Assembly (NCBI GenBank): GCA_021799355.1
Contig: JAJZAQ010000003.1
Location: 32,591 to 96,590, forward strand
DNA length: 64,000 bases
Origin: Pseudomonadota bacterium
GTDB lineage: Bacteria > Pseudomonadota > Gammaproteobacteria > Burkholderiales > Burkholderiaceae_C
Reading direction: 5' to 3'
Below the pieces are notes generated by a model. That model saw only the letters and a list, made by a program, of their open reading frames with translations, did not search any database and was not told the DNA's origin. This document shows, piece by piece, positions 48,672 to 58,267 of this stretch (its first letter is position 1; each line of letters begins with the position of its first letter). Position numbers and translations under genes: made by a program.

Positions 48672-48977
48672 TCAATCGTCGTCGTCGAGCTCGGCGTTCC
48701 ACCCTTTGCTCTTGGCGCGGGCGATGGCTTCGGCGTAGATCCGCGTGTGGCGCGCGGCCAGCTCCGGCGGCAGATGGCTCGGCAGGCTGCCGTATTCGTC
48801 CCACTTTTGCTCGACCTGGTTCATCAACACCTGCATCTGGCCCAGGCTCCAGCCGGCGCAGTCCTGGGTTTCGGGGATGAGGCCGAACACGCGGGCGTCG
48901 AGCACCACGCGGCCGAGCTGGGTGATGCCGTGGCGGTCTTGGTCGAGGCCGACGTATTTTTTGTCCATCGATTTCAT
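48672..48977 (-). CDS. Small conserved protein of unknown function
   Basis: 101 residues, soluble, with the conserved-looking block KKYVGLDQDRHGITQLGRVVLDARVFG and an acidic C-terminus ending in four aspartates. I recognise it as a type of small betaproteobacterial hypothetical protein but cannot assign a function. The ATG at 48977 is used; the ATG three codons later (48968), giving MDKKYVG, is equally plausible. Lone gene between glnE and the dab promoter region. Confidence 0.7.
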   Translation of the reverse strand: MKSMDKKYVGLDQDRHGITQLGRVVLDARVFGLIPETQDCAGWSLGQMQVLMNQVEQKWDEYGSLPSHLPPELAARHTRIYAEAIARAKSKGWNAELDDDD

Positions 48978-49068
48978 GGCGGAAAAACAAAAAGCTCGCC
49001 GGCAGACGACCGCGGCAGGTGCGGCGGCTGTACGGCGGAAACGGGCGAAGAATCAAAGATCTGTTTAT

Positions 49069-49110
49069 GGAATGAATAAGAAATTCAAATTTTCCTTATC
49101 AGATCATTCC
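49069..49110. promoter_or_regulatory. Nested dyad upstream of dabB, candidate LysR-type (CbbR) operator
   Basis: GGAATGA (49069-49075) is the exact complement of TCATTCC (49104-49110). Inside them ATAAG (49076-49080) faces CTTAT (49095-49099). The 7-mer TATCAGA (49097-49103) recurs in the dyad before cbbL. The stretch is markedly AT-rich against its surroundings. It lies within the 281-base gap before dabB, which holds nothing else I can support except the possible boxes noted separately. Confidence 0.5.
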
Positions 49111-49118
49111 TCTACGAT
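49090..49118 (+). promoter_or_regulatory. Candidate dabB promoter
   Basis: TACGAT (49113-49118) as -10, with a weak TTTTCC (49090-49095) 17 bases upstream as -35. The poor -35 overlaps the dyad, as expected for an activator-dependent promoter. It would give a leader of about 135 bases before the dabB start at 49259. Confidence 0.3.
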
Positions 49119-49258
49119 GTCACGCACCGAGAGCCCGCGGCCAGCCGCGCAGCGACTGACACGGGCACGTCTTGCAGTCCACGCCGGGTCGAGCCGGGCG
49201 TGCCTGTCTCCGGGCAATGGGGCATTGTGCCATCCCGGCCAACCAAGGAGTGTCAGCA

Positions 49259-50956
49259 GTGGACCAATGGGTTGAACCATGTCTTGTCTTGCTGCCCGGG
49301 CTGCCGGCGCTGTCTGCGGCGCTCGCCCCGTTGACCGCGGCGGGGCGGCCGTTGCGCGCGGCGCGGGTGAGCATCGGTCTGACCACGGCGACCTTTGCCG
49401 TGGCGCTGGCGTTGCTCGCCGCGGTGCTGCGTGCGCCGCAGGGCAGCGTCACGCTGGTGCAGTTCGGCCCGGCCGGGCTGATGCTCGACCCGCTGGCCGT
49501 GGCCATGGCCGTGCTGGTGGCGGGCATCAGCCTGATCGTGCACGTCTATGCCAAGCGCTACATGGCCGACGAGCCGGGGTATGCGCGGTTTTTCGCCCTG
49601 CTCGACGCGATGACCGCGGTGATTTTGCTCATGGTCACCGCTTCCGACCTGGTCGTGCTGCTCGCCGCCTGGTTTCTGGTCGGCGTGCTGCTGTATTTCC
49701 TCTTGGGTTTCGACACCACACGCGAGGCCAGCGGCCGCTACGCCTTCTGGACGTTCCTGACCTTCCGCGTCGGTGATCTGCCGCTGGTGGCGGCGGCGCT
49801 GCTGCTGTGGCACGGCTACGGCACGCTGCAACTGCCCGAACTGTTCGCCCGCGTGGCGGCGCAGCCGCACCTGGCCGTGGGGGGCGTGCCCGTGGCCGCC
49901 ACGGCCGCGCTGCTCGTGGCGCTGGCGGCGTTCGCCCGCTCGGCGCAGTTCCCGCTGCATACCTGGCTGCCGTACACCATGGACGGGCCGACGCCGGTGT
50001 CGGCGCTGATGCACGCGGGCATCGTCAACGCCGGCGGCTTTCTGTTCAACCGCTTCGCCCCGCTGTTCATCCACACCCCGGACGTGCTGCACCTGGCGTT
50101 CGTCGTCGGCCTAGTCACCGCGCTCATCGGCTCGGCGCTGATGCTCACGCAAAACGACATCAAAAAGTCGCTGGGCTATTCGACCATGGGGCAGATGGGC
50201 TTCATGATCATGGAGTGCGGGCTGGGGGCGTTTTCCCTCGCCATCTACCACCTCATCGCCCACGGGCTGTTCAAGGCCACGCTGTTCCTCGGCTCGGGCA
50301 ATGTGATCGGCGACACGCGCAAGGACGACGGCGTGCCCGCGGATGACATTTACACCTTCGTCGTCGAGCGCCGGCCGCTGCGCGCGGTAAAAGTGCCGTG
50401 GCTGCTGGCCGCGCTCATCACCGTGCTGGTGCCGGCGGTGGTGCTGGGGCTGTCGCACTGGCTGGTGGCGGCAGACTTTTTCCACAAGCAGGGCGCGGTG
50501 GTCCTGCTGTTCTTCGGCTGGGTCACGGGGGCGCAGGTGTTTTTCGCCATCCACAAACTGCCGAGCGAAAACCCCTGGCGGTCGCTGACCTTCGTCCTGC
50601 TGTCGTTCGTCATCGTGGTCATCGGCTACACCGTGATCGCGCACGCCTTCGAAATGTTCCTCTACCCCGACCCGGTGATGCGTGATGCCACCTACGCCGC
50701 CGCCGGCATCAACCTGCTGGTGTTCGACCTGCTCATCGTCGCCGTCACCGTCGCGCTGGTCGGCGCCTGGCTGGTGACGTTCTACGCGCAGTCGCTCGAC
50801 CTCGAAGGCCGCCCGGGCACGCTGTGGCACGCGGTGTATCTCAACCTGTACGCGCTGTTCTCGCGCGAGTTCTACGTCAGCGACGTGTACCTGCGGCTGT
50901 CGCGTGCGGCGGTCGACTCGGCCAAGCGGGTCAACGTGGCGCTGCGCTGGATGTGA
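49259..50956 (+). CDS. dabB: Inorganic carbon transporter membrane subunit DabB
   Basis: Complex-I antiporter-like partner of DabA; the pair is thought to use the ion gradient to drive one-way hydration of CO2 to bicarbonate. 565 residues, 13 or more helices. The Proton_antipo_M core has SAQFPLHTWLPYTMDGPTPVSALMHAG and LTQNDIKKSLGYSTMGQMGFM. The start is a GTG at 49259 with AAGGAG (49245-49250) 8 bases upstream; earlier in-frame ATGs lack a ribosome site. The NuoL-type position before SAQFPLH is Arg (FARSAQ) rather than Lys. The next gene starts 10 bases later. Confidence 0.93.
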   Translation: MDQWVEPCLVLLPGLPALSAALAPLTAAGRPLRAARVSIGLTTATFAVALALLAAVLRAPQGSVTLVQFGPAGLMLDPLAVAMAVLVAGISLIVHVYAKRYMADEPGYARFFALLDAMTAVILLMVTASDLVVLLAAWFLVGVLLYFLLGFDTTREASGRYAFWTFLTFRVGDLPLVAAALLLWHGYGTLQLPELFARVAAQPHLAVGGVPVAATAALLVALAAFARSAQFPLHTWLPYTMDGPTPVSALMHAGIVNAGGFLFNRFAPLFIHTPDVLHLAFVVGLVTALIGSALMLTQNDIKKSLGYSTMGQMGFMIMECGLGAFSLAIYHLIAHGLFKATLFLGSGNVIGDTRKDDGVPADDIYTFVVERRPLRAVKVPWLLAALITVLVPAVVLGLSHWLVAADFFHKQGAVVLLFFGWVTGAQVFFAIHKLPSENPWRSLTFVLLSFVIVVIGYTVIAHAFEMFLYPDPVMRDATYAAAGINLLVFDLLIVAVTVALVGAWLVTFYAQSLDLEGRPGTLWHAVYLNLYALFSREFYVSDVYLRLSRAAVDSAKRVNVALRWM

Positions 50957-50966
50957 GGAGGCTGTG

Positions 50967-51731
50967 ATGATGGTGCAATGGATCGCCGCCCTGGTCATGC
51001 TGCCGCTGCTGCCGCTGAGCCTGGCCGTCAATGCCGTGCTGCAGGCGCTGCCGGCGGCCGTGCGTGCCGCCCTGCTGCTGGTGCTGCCGTTGGGCGGCGC
51101 CGCGCTGCTGGCCTCGCTGCCGCCGCCGTCGGCCACGGTCGCCCAGGCGCTGCAGGGGCTGGCGCTGCTCACCGCGCTGCTGTATGGCTGGAGGCTGCTT
51201 GCCGTGCGCGAGTTGTTCATCTGGGCGCGGCTGCAGGCCACATCGGCCTGGCCGCTGGTGTGGCTGGCGTGGCTGCACGGCGTGGGCGGCGGCTGGCTGC
51301 TGGCCGTGGCCACGGCGCTGGCGCTGCCCGCCGCCGTGCTCACCGTACTGGGCTGCGCGCTGCGCCAGCGCACCGGCGGCGCCTACCTCGGCCTGCGCGG
51401 CCGGCTGGGCGCGGCTTTTCCGCGGCTGGGCGCGGCGCTGGCCGTGGCCGTGCTCGCCGCGCTGGCGGCGCCGCCGTTTCCGGGGTTTTTTGCCGTGCTC
51501 GGGCTGCTGGCGTTGCTGCCTCCGCCGGCAGCGGTAGCGGTGCTGGCGCTGTGGCTGCTGTGGAGCTGGGCGGCTGCAAGGTTGTGGCAGCTCGCGCTGT
51601 ACGGCCCGGCCTGGCCACGGCCCGCGGGTCGTTCTGACCTTGGCGCCGCTGCCGCGGCGGGCTGGGTGGCGCTGGCCGCGGCAGCGGTGGCGCTGGCACT
51701 GATCGGGAGCTGGACATGGTCGATGCGTTGA
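50967..51731 (+). CDS. Unassigned hydrophobic protein between dabB and dabA
   Basis: 254 residues, almost entirely membrane segments (seven or eight helices), very rich in Ala and Leu. GAGGAGG at 50955-50961 and an ATG at 50967 make translation likely. It overlaps the dabA start by 16 bases. The region GRLGAAFPRLGAALAVAVL followed by APPFPGFFAVLG recalls the late helices of NuoL/M/N-type antiporter subunits, where a Gly/Pro-rich GF motif closes a helix. I infer a cut-down antiporter-like accessory subunit. I recognise no family name. Its position inside the coupled unit suggests a role in the transporter. Confidence 0.75.
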   Translation: MMVQWIAALVMLPLLPLSLAVNAVLQALPAAVRAALLLVLPLGGAALLASLPPPSATVAQALQGLALLTALLYGWRLLAVRELFIWARLQATSAWPLVWLAWLHGVGGGWLLAVATALALPAAVLTVLGCALRQRTGGAYLGLRGRLGAAFPRLGAALAVAVLAALAAPPFPGFFAVLGLLALLPPPAAVAVLALWLLWSWAAARLWQLALYGPAWPRPAGRSDLGAAAAAGWVALAAAAVALALIGSWTWSMR

Positions 51732-54700
51732 ATCTGGGCAAGCGGCTGCGCGTGCGCGGTACCGCTTACGTCGCCGCCGAGCCGGTGCCGTATTTCTGGC
51801 CGCTGCGCACCTTCATCAGCCGCAATCCGCTGCTCGGGCTGGAACATCTGCCGTTCGAGCAGGCGGTGCAAAAAGCGCGCGAGCTGTTTCACGCGCGCAC
51901 CTTTCTGCCGCGCAGCCACTACCAGCGCTGGCAGGAGGAGGGCAAGGTGCACGCCGCAGAACTGGGACGCGAACTGCAGCGCCGCGCGGCGGCACTGCCC
52001 GCCGTGGCGGGCATCGACTGGCCGCGCTGGCTGCAGGCGGTGATGCAGTTGCCGCACGACCGCGACGTCATCGTTCCCGGCGCGCAGGCAGACGACGTCG
52101 CGGCGTTGCTGCACGGCCAGCCGCTGCCGCCGGCGGCGCACGACCTCACCGCCGAGCTGCCGGCGCTGCGCCAGCGGCTGGCGCAGCGCACCCTGCCGGA
52201 GGCGGTGGACGCGTTGTGGGGCACGCGCATCGCCGAAGATCTCGACGAGCTGGTGATCAAAAGCTGCCTGGACTTTTTCGACGAGGATCAGTCGTCCTGG
52301 CGCATGCCCGGGCGCGAGCGCGGGCTGTTCGCCGCATGGAGCGACATCGCCCGGCGCAACGTGCGGCTGCTGCTGCGCGGCCTGCACGTGCCACGCATCC
52401 TCGACGCGGTGCAGGACGCCGAAAGCGCCGTGGTGCACGTGATGGGTGCGCTCGGCATCGACCCCGAGGACTGGCCGGCGTACTTCACCCGCGAACTCAC
52501 CCGGCTGTACGGCTGGACCGGCTTCGTGCGCTGGCGCGCGTCGGCCAAGCACTACTACTGGGCGCAGCAATACCCGGCCGACGTCGTCGATCTGCTGGCC
52601 ATCCGCCTGATCGTCGGCCTGGCGCTGCTGCAGGAGCATGCCCGGCGGATGGGTACGCCGCAGCGGCGTGACCAACTCGACGCCGTGCTGGCCGAGCGCA
52701 CCGCCGAATGCCTGCTGCGCGAGGCGCTGCATGGTGGGCAGGTGCTGCCGGCATGGGCGCAGCGCATCGACGACACCCTGGCGCGCGGCAACTGCGCGCG
52801 CTGCGAGGCGCTGCTGCGCGACTACTGGCCACACTGGCGGCAGCAGCAGGCGCAACTGCAGGCTGGCGAGCTGCAGCAACTCGCCGCCGTGGCCGGCGCG
52901 CAGGAGCCGTTGCAGGCGCTGGACGCCAGCGGCGTGCGCGGGCTGCTGCAGGGTCTGCAGGCGTTCGCGCCGCAGGAGGGCATGGTGTGGACGCTGGCGA
53001 TGGAAATGCAGGCCATCGACCATCTGCTGGCCAGCGTGCAGGTGCCGCACGATCTGCCCGCGGGCAAGCGGCCGTTTGCCCAGGCGATGTTCTGCATCGA
53101 CGTGCGCTCCGAACCGATCCGTCGGCATCTGGAGCGCGTGGGCGACTATCAGACCTTCGGCATCGCCGGCTTTTTCGGCGTGCCCGTGGGCTTTCTCGGC
53201 TACGGCAAGGGCAGCGAGGTGCACTTCTGCCCGGCGCTGGTCACGCCGAAAAACCTGGTGCTCGAACTGCCCGCCGAGCTCGATCCGAACGACGAACATT
53301 TCGTCTCCACCCTGGGCCATGTGCTGCACGATCTGAAAAGCTCGGTGCTCACCCCCTATGTCACGGTCGAGGCCGTGGGCATGCTGTTCGGCCTGGACCT
53401 GTTCGGCAAGACCCTGGCGCCGCTGGGCTACAGCAACTGGCGGCGGCGCATCGACGTGGAAAAACCCGTCACCCGGCTGCTGGTGGACAAGCTCAGCCGC
53501 GAGCAGGCCGATTCCATCATCCGCACGCTGCAGCGGGCGATGATCGTCAAGGCGCTGCATGCCGAGCTGGGCATCGAGCGCGAGCGCGTGGACGACGACA
53601 TGATCCGCGAACTGCGCGAGACGGCGCTGCGCCACCGCGAGGGCGCCACCCGGCTGCAGACGGCGTTCGGCGTCGGCGCCCGGCAGGAGGCGGAATTCAT
53701 CGACAAGCTGCGCGAGGTCTACCGCGTCGACCCCGACTACGCCGGCTACCAGCTGGTGCGGCTGGGGCGCATCGGCTTTTCGCTCGACGAGCAGGTCAAC
53801 TACGTGCACACCGCGCTGACCACCATCGGGCTGACCAAGCCGTTTTCGCGCTTCGTCCTGGTCGTCGGCCACAACGGCCAGACCGAGAACAACCCCTACG
53901 AATCGGCGCTGGACTGCGGCGCCTGCGGCGGCGGCTCGGGCCTGGTCAACGCCCGCGTGCTGGCGCAGATGGCGAACAAGACCGCGGTGCGCGACCGGCT
54001 ACGCGGCATGGGCATCGACATCCCGGAAGACACCTGGTTCCTGCCGGCGCTGCACAACACCACCACCGACCACATCGAACTGCTCGACCTCGACCTGCTG
54101 CCGCCGCGCCATCTGGTTTACCTGGAGCGGTTGCGCAACGGCCTGCGCGCGGCGAGCAAACTGGCGGCAACCGAACGCATGCCCAAGCTGCTGCCCAACC
54201 CCAAGCCGCTGGAGCCGGCGGCGGCGTGGCGTCTGGCGCACCGCATGGCGGTGGACTGGGCGCAGGTGCGGCCCGAGTGGGGACTGTCGAAAAACCTCTA
54301 CGGGGTGATCGGCCGCCGCTCGCTGACGCAGGCGGCCAATCTGCAGGGGCGGTCTTTCCTGCTGTCGTACGACTGGCGCTGCGACCCCAAGGGCCGGCTG
54401 CTGGAAAACCTGCTGGCTGCGCCGGTGGTGGTGGGCGAGTGGATCAACCTCGAATACTTCTTTTCCACCGTCGACAACGCGCGCTTTGGCAGCGGCAGCA
54501 AGGTCTACCACAACGTCGCCGGGCGCTTTGGCGTGATGACCGGCAGCCTGTCCGACCTGCGCACCGGGCTGCCGGCGCAGACCGTGCTGCGCCAGGGCCA
54601 GCCGTATCACGAGCCGATGCGGCTGGTGGCGCTGATCGAGGCGCCGCTGGACTTTGCCGGGCGCGCGCTGCAAAGCGTGGTCAAGGTCAAGAGCCTGGTG

Positions 54701-54829
54701 CTCGGCGGGTGGATTCGCGCCATCGTCATCGACCCCACGCAGGGCTACAAACCATTCGTGTTCAACAACGGGCAATGGGAGGAACGTCCACCTCTCGTCG
54801 CCACCAAGCCGGAGGACCTCGCCGCATGA
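51716..54829 (+). CDS. dabA: Inorganic carbon uptake subunit DabA (DUF2309)
   Basis: 1037-residue cytoplasmic-face subunit with a beta-carbonic-anhydrase-like zinc site. The expected residues are present: C460 and D462 in [15 protein letters not shown]719 in [20 protein letters not shown] and C734 in [10 protein letters not shown]. The 15-residue H-to-C spacing equals that of the characterised H. neapolitanus DabA2. The protein is about 200 residues longer than that one, with the extra length mainly between the C-x-D and H motifs and at the N-terminus. The stop overlaps the cpII start in ATGA. Confidence 0.95.
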   Translation: MVDALNLGKRLRVRGTAYVAAEPVPYFWPLRTFISRNPLLGLEHLPFEQAVQKARELFHARTFLPRSHYQRWQEEGKVHAAELGRELQRRAAALPAVAGIDWPRWLQAVMQLPHDRDVIVPGAQADDVAALLHGQPLPPAAHDLTAELPALRQRLAQRTLPEAVDALWGTRIAEDLDELVIKSCLDFFDEDQSSWRMPGRERGLFAAWSDIARRNVRLLLRGLHVPRILDAVQDAESAVVHVMGALGIDPEDWPAYFTRELTRLYGWTGFVRWRASAKHYYWAQQYPADVVDLLAIRLIVGLALLQEHARRMGTPQRRDQLDAVLAERTAECLLREALHGGQVLPAWAQRIDDTLARGNCARCEALLRDYWPHWRQQQAQLQAGELQQLAAVAGAQEPLQALDASGVRGLLQGLQAFAPQEGMVWTLAMEMQAIDHLLASVQVPHDLPAGKRPFAQAMFCIDVRSEPIRRHLERVGDYQTFGIAGFFGVPVGFLGYGKGSEVHFCPALVTPKNLVLELPAELDPNDEHFVSTLGHVLHDLKSSVLTPYVTVEAVGMLFGLDLFGKTLAPLGYSNWRRRIDVEKPVTRLLVDKLSREQADSIIRTLQRAMIVKALHAELGIERERVDDDMIRELRETALRHREGATRLQTAFGVGARQEAEFIDKLREVYRVDPDYAGYQLVRLGRIGFSLDEQVNYVHTALTTIGLTKPFSRFVLVVGHNGQTENNPYESALDCGACGGGSGLVNARVLAQMANKTAVRDRLRGMGIDIPEDTWFLPALHNTTTDHIELLDLDLLPPRHLVYLERLRNGLRAASKLAATERMPKLLPNPKPLEPAAAWRLAHRMAVDWAQVRPEWGLSKNLYGVIGRRSLTQAANLQGRSFLLSYDWRCDPKGRLLENLLAAPVVVGEWINLEYFFSTVDNARFGSGSKVYHNVAGRFGVMTGSLSDLRTGLPAQTVLRQGQPYHEPMRLVALIEAPLDFAGRALQSVVKVKSLVLGGWIRAIVIDPTQGYKPFVFNNGQWEERPPLVATKPEDLAA

Positions 54830-55152
54830 GCACCATCAAGCTGCATCCGCTGAAAAAGCTGGAAATCATTCTCGAAGGCGCGCACAAGGAGTTCGCCACC
54901 GACCTGCTCGACCGCGCCGGGGTCAAGGGCTACACCATCGTCGGCAACCTCTCCGGCAAGGGCAGCCACGGCATGTACGAAGGCCACCTCATGTTCAACG
55001 AGGACGACGCGCTGGTGATGATCATCGTCGCCGTGCCGCAGGAGCTGGTCGACCCGCTGCTCGAAGGCTTCCAGGCGTTTTTCCAGTCGCATTCCGGGGT
55101 GATTTTCGTCAGCGACATCCAGGTCGGGCGCGCGGTGAAGTTCATGGCCTGA
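54826..55152 (+). CDS. Carboxysome-associated PII-like protein CPII
   Basis: 108 residues with the PII-like beta-alpha-beta repeat: [27 protein letters not shown], a T-loop-position stretch [18 protein letters not shown], and [23 protein letters not shown]. It lacks the uridylylated tyrosine context of GlnB. From memory, the CPII protein of Thiomonas intermedia binds adenine nucleotides and bicarbonate; placement directly after dabA fits a bicarbonate- or energy-sensing regulator of the transporter. Translationally coupled to dabA. It converges on cbbR across 35 bases containing a small hairpin. Confidence 0.88.
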   Translation: MSTIKLHPLKKLEIILEGAHKEFATDLLDRAGVKGYTIVGNLSGKGSHGMYEGHLMFNEDDALVMIIVAVPQELVDPLLEGFQAFFQSHSGVIFVSDIQVGRAVKFMA

Positions 55153-55187
55153 ACCGGCGGCAACGCGCCGGCCGCCGCGCGGGCAGG

Positions 55188-56120
55188 TCATGCCGCGCGG
55201 GCGTCGGCCAGCGGGTCTTTGGGCGACGCCAGCGCGCGCGCCTGCTGCGTGAGGAATTCCAGATAGGCCTGCGCCACCGCCGACAGCCGTTTGCCCTTGC
55301 GGTAGACCACGAACCACTGCCGCATGATGGGGAAATGCTCGACGTCGAGCGTGACCAGGCGACGCATCGCCAGCTCCAGCTCCAGGGTATGCAGCGACAA
55401 GATGCCCAGCCCCAGACCGGCCTCGACGGCCTGCTTGATGGCTTCGTTGCTGCTCATTTCCATCGCCGAGTGGAATTCGATGCCGTGACGCGAAAAATGG
55501 CGTTCGGCGGCGTTGCGCGTGCCCGATCCCGGCTCGCGGGTGATGAACGTCTCCTTGCCCAGGGTGCTGAGCGCGACGCGCTTGCGTCCGGCCAGCGGGT
55601 GGGTCGGCGCGGCGATGACCACCAGCGGGTTGTCGAGGAACGGCCGGGCGACCACGTCGGCCTGCGCCGGCGGCTGGCCCATGATCGCCAGGTCGGTGTT
55701 GGTGCTGGCCAGCGCGTCGAGGATCTGTTCCTGGTTGGACACCTGCAGCCGCACCTTGACCTGGGCGTGCAGGCTGCAGAACGCGGCGATCAGCTTGGGC
55801 GCGAAGTAGTTGGCGGTGCTGGCCACGGTGAGGTCGAGCTCGCCGCGCTGCACGCCGCGGAAGGCTTCCATCGCTGCCTGCAAATCGAGCAGCCGGGCGC
55901 TGATGAGCGTGGCGTGGCGATGCAGCTCGCGCCCGGCGTCGGTGAGGTGGATCTGCTTGCCGACCTGCTCGTACAGCGGCAGCCCGACCTGCTCTTCGAG
56001 CTGGCGCATCTGCATCGACACCGCCGGCTGCGTCAGGTGCAGCACGTCGGCTGCGCGGGTGAAGCTCTGCTGGCGCACCACGGCTTCGAAGATCTGCAGC
56101 TGGCGCAAAGTCAGGTGCAT
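55188..56120 (-). CDS. cbbR: LysR-type regulator of CO2 fixation, CbbR
   Basis: 310 residues. The N-terminal winged helix-turn-helix (about 4-62) has [21 protein letters not shown] and [16 protein letters not shown]; the effector domain starts near residue 92 ([20 protein letters not shown]). Sequence style and divergent placement from cbbL identify it as CbbR, which activates cbb operons in response to metabolites such as RuBP or NADPH. Its start is 21 bases from the dyad in the cbbR-cbbL gap, so it probably also represses itself. Confidence 0.93.
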   Translation of the reverse strand: MHLTLRQLQIFEAVVRQQSFTRAADVLHLTQPAVSMQMRQLEEQVGLPLYEQVGKQIHLTDAGRELHRHATLISARLLDLQAAMEAFRGVQRGELDLTVASTANYFAPKLIAAFCSLHAQVKVRLQVSNQEQILDALASTNTDLAIMGQPPAQADVVARPFLDNPLVVIAAPTHPLAGRKRVALSTLGKETFITREPGSGTRNAAERHFSRHGIEFHSAMEMSSNEAIKQAVEAGLGLGILSLHTLELELAMRRLVTLDVEHFPIMRQWFVVYRKGKRLSAVAQAYLEFLTQQARALASPKDPLADARAA

Positions 56121-56140
56121 GACACCACTCCATCAACAAG

Positions 56141-56159
56141 TCTGATTCATCGTATCAGA
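56141..56159. promoter_or_regulatory. CbbR operator candidate in the cbbR-cbbL gap
   Basis: TCTGAT (56141-56146) and ATCAGA (56154-56159) form a perfect dyad with a 7-base spacer, the form of a LysR primary site. It sits 8 bases upstream of the putative -35 box and between the divergent genes. The right half contains TATCAGA, shared with the dyad before dabB. Confidence 0.65.
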
Positions 56160-56167
56160 AACTCGAA

Positions 56168-56196
56168 TTGCGCTTTATGGTTTGGTTCGCTATGGT
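56168..56196 (+). promoter_or_regulatory. Candidate cbbL/carboxysome operon promoter
   Basis: TTGCGC (56168-56173), exactly 17 bases, then TATGGT (56191-56196). The weak boxes fit an activator-dependent promoter just downstream of the CbbR site. The leader to the ATG at 56334 would be about 130 bases and contains a GCGCG/CGCGC hairpin immediately before the Shine-Dalgarno sequence. Confidence 0.45.
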
Positions 56197-56333
56197 TCGC
56201 CCATGTGAATCGATGGCAGACCCGCCGTGCGGCAGCAACAGGGTGCGGCGGCCCGGGTGCTCATCGCCTCGCACCGGTTTTTGTCACACGTGGTTCGTTT
56301 TCGCGCGCAGCGCGCTTTAAGGAGTCGTCAAAC

Positions 56334-57755
56334 ATGGCTGTCAAAACCTATCAGGCCGGGGTCAAGGAATACCGGCAGACTTACTGGATGCCCGAGTACA
56401 CCCCGCTGGATACCGACTTGCTGGCGTGCTTCAAGGTCACGCCGCAGCCCGGGGTCGATCGCGAGGAAGCCGCTGCGGCCGTGGCCGCCGAGTCGTCCAC
56501 CGGCACCTGGACCACGGTGTGGACCGACCTGCTGACCGACCTCGACTACTACAAGGGCCGCGCCTACCGCATCGAGGACGTGCCCGGCGACGACACCTGC
56601 TTCTACGCCTTCATCGCCTACCCCATCGACCTGTTCGAAGAGGGCTCGGTGGTCAACGTGTTCACCTCGCTGGTGGGCAACGTGTTCGGCTTCAAGGCCA
56701 TCCGTGCGCTGCGTCTGGAGGATGTGCGTTTCCCCATCGCCTACGTCAAGACCTGCGGCGGCCCGCCGATGGGCATCCAGGTCGAGCGCGACAAGCTCAA
56801 CAAATACGGCCGCCCGCTGCTGGGCTGCACCATCAAGCCCAAGCTCGGGCTGTCGGCGAAGAACTACGGCCGCGCGGTGTACGAGGCGCTGCGTGGCGGC
56901 CTGGACTTCACCAAGGACGACGAAAACGTCAACAGCCAGCCGTTCATGCGCTGGCGTGAGCGCTTCGACTTCGTCGTCGAAGCCATCCAGAAGGCCGAAG
57001 CCGAAACCGGCGAGCGCAAGGGCCACTACCTCAACGTGACCGCGCCGACCCCGGAAGAGATGTACAAGCGGGCGGAGTACGCCAAGGAAATCGGCGCGCC
57101 CATCATCATGCACGACTACATCACCGGCGGCTTCTGCGCCAACACCGGCCTGGCCAACTGGTGCCGCAACAACGGCATGCTGCTGCACATCCACCGCGCG
57201 ATGCACGCCGTGCTCGACCGCAACCCGCACCACGGCATCCACTTCCGCGTGCTGACCAAGATCCTGCGCCTGTCCGGTGGCGACCACCTGCACACCGGCA
57301 CCGTGGTGGGCAAGCTCGAAGGCGACCGCGCCGCCACGCTGGGCTGGATCGACCTGCTGCGCGAGTCATACGTGCCCGAAGACCGCAGCCGCGGCATTTT
57401 CTTCGACCAGGACTGGGGCTCGATGCCCGGCGCCTTCGCCGTGGCGTCCGGCGGCATCCACGTGTGGCACATGCCGGCGCTGGTGAGCATTTTCGGTGAC
57501 GACTCGGTGCTGCAGTTCGGTGGCGGCACGCTCGGCCACCCCTGGGGCAACGCCGCCGGCGCGCACGCCAACCGCGTGGCCGTCGAGGCCTGCGTGCAGG
57601 CGCGCAACGAGGGCCGTCAGCTCGAAAAAGAAGGCAAGGACATCCTCACCGCCGCGGCGCAGCACTCGCCCGAGCTGAAGATCGCGATGGAAACCTGGAA
57701 AGAGATCAAGTTCGAGTTCGACACCGTCGACAAGCTCGACATCGCCAACAAGTAA
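56334..57755 (+). CDS. cbbL: RuBisCO large subunit, form IA
   Basis: 473 residues; AAGGAG (56319-56324) sets the ATG at 56334. Active-site elements are intact: TIKPKLGLS with K168/K170, [15 protein letters not shown] with the carbamylated lysine K194 and metal ligands D196 and E197, and HIHRAMHAV. Sequence style and the neighbouring cso genes indicate the carboxysomal form IAc. It catalyses CO2 fixation on RuBP inside the carboxysome. cbbS follows after 72 bases containing two small hairpins. Confidence 0.98.
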   Translation: MAVKTYQAGVKEYRQTYWMPEYTPLDTDLLACFKVTPQPGVDREEAAAAVAAESSTGTWTTVWTDLLTDLDYYKGRAYRIEDVPGDDTCFYAFIAYPIDLFEEGSVVNVFTSLVGNVFGFKAIRALRLEDVRFPIAYVKTCGGPPMGIQVERDKLNKYGRPLLGCTIKPKLGLSAKNYGRAVYEALRGGLDFTKDDENVNSQPFMRWRERFDFVVEAIQKAEAETGERKGHYLNVTAPTPEEMYKRAEYAKEIGAPIIMHDYITGGFCANTGLANWCRNNGMLLHIHRAMHAVLDRNPHHGIHFRVLTKILRLSGGDHLHTGTVVGKLEGDRAATLGWIDLLRESYVPEDRSRGIFFDQDWGSMPGAFAVASGGIHVWHMPALVSIFGDDSVLQFGGGTLGHPWGNAAGAHANRVAVEACVQARNEGRQLEKEGKDILTAAAQHSPELKIAMETWKEIKFEFDTVDKLDIANK

Positions 57756-57827
57756 TGCCGCCGTGGCGCGGCGGCTGCGTGCAGCAGCGCCGCGTTGCCC
57801 GCACCTCTTCATCGAAAGGATATTGTC

Positions 57828-58154
57828 ATGGCCGTTCAAGCCTACCGCTCGACCAAAAAGTACGAGACGTTTTCTTACCTGCCGCAGATGACGCCCGAGC
57901 AGGTGCGTCGCCAGATCGCCTACGCGCTCGCCCAGGGGTGGAACCCGGCGGTGGAGCACACCGAGCGCGGCACGCCCGCCAAGGTGAGCTTCTGGTACAT
58001 GTGGAAGCTGCCGATGTTCGGCGAGCAGTCGGTCGACGCCGTGCTGGCCGAAATCGAAGCCTGCCACCGCGAATTTCCCGACCAGATGGTGCGCTTCGTC
58101 GCCTACGACAACTACGCGCAAAGCCAGGGCATGGCCTTCGTCGTCTATCGGTAA
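57828..58154 (+). CDS. cbbS: RuBisCO small subunit, form IA
   Basis: 108 residues beginning [19 protein letters not shown], with [27 protein letters not shown] and [20 protein letters not shown], all typical of the short carboxysomal small subunit. It caps the L8 core and, in Halothiobacillus, forms part of the surface bound by CsoS2. The ATG at 57828 has AAAGGA 8-13 bases upstream. It is followed by a strong stem-loop. Confidence 0.98.
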   Translation: MAVQAYRSTKKYETFSYLPQMTPEQVRRQIAYALAQGWNPAVEHTERGTPAKVSFWYMWKLPMFGEQSVDAVLAEIEACHREFPDQMVRFVAYDNYAQSQGMAFVVYR

Positions 58155-58161
58155 AGCCCGT

Positions 58162-58195
58162 GGGCGATGCGGCGCCGGCAGGCGCGGCATCGCCC
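58162..58195 (+). promoter_or_regulatory. Strong stem-loop between cbbS and csoS2
   Basis: GGGCGATGCGGCGCC (58162-58176) pairs with GGCGCGGCATCGCCC (58181-58195) at 14 of 15 positions around the loop GGCA. No T-run follows, so it is not a simple terminator. It is well placed to protect the cbbLS message 3' end or to attenuate read-through into the shell genes. Confidence 0.75.
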
Positions 58196-58267
58196 GGGCC
58201 AAGCGTCTGAACCCGGTGCGGCGCGTCGTGCCCGCACCCGAATCGAATCCATCGTGCTGAGGTCCGT

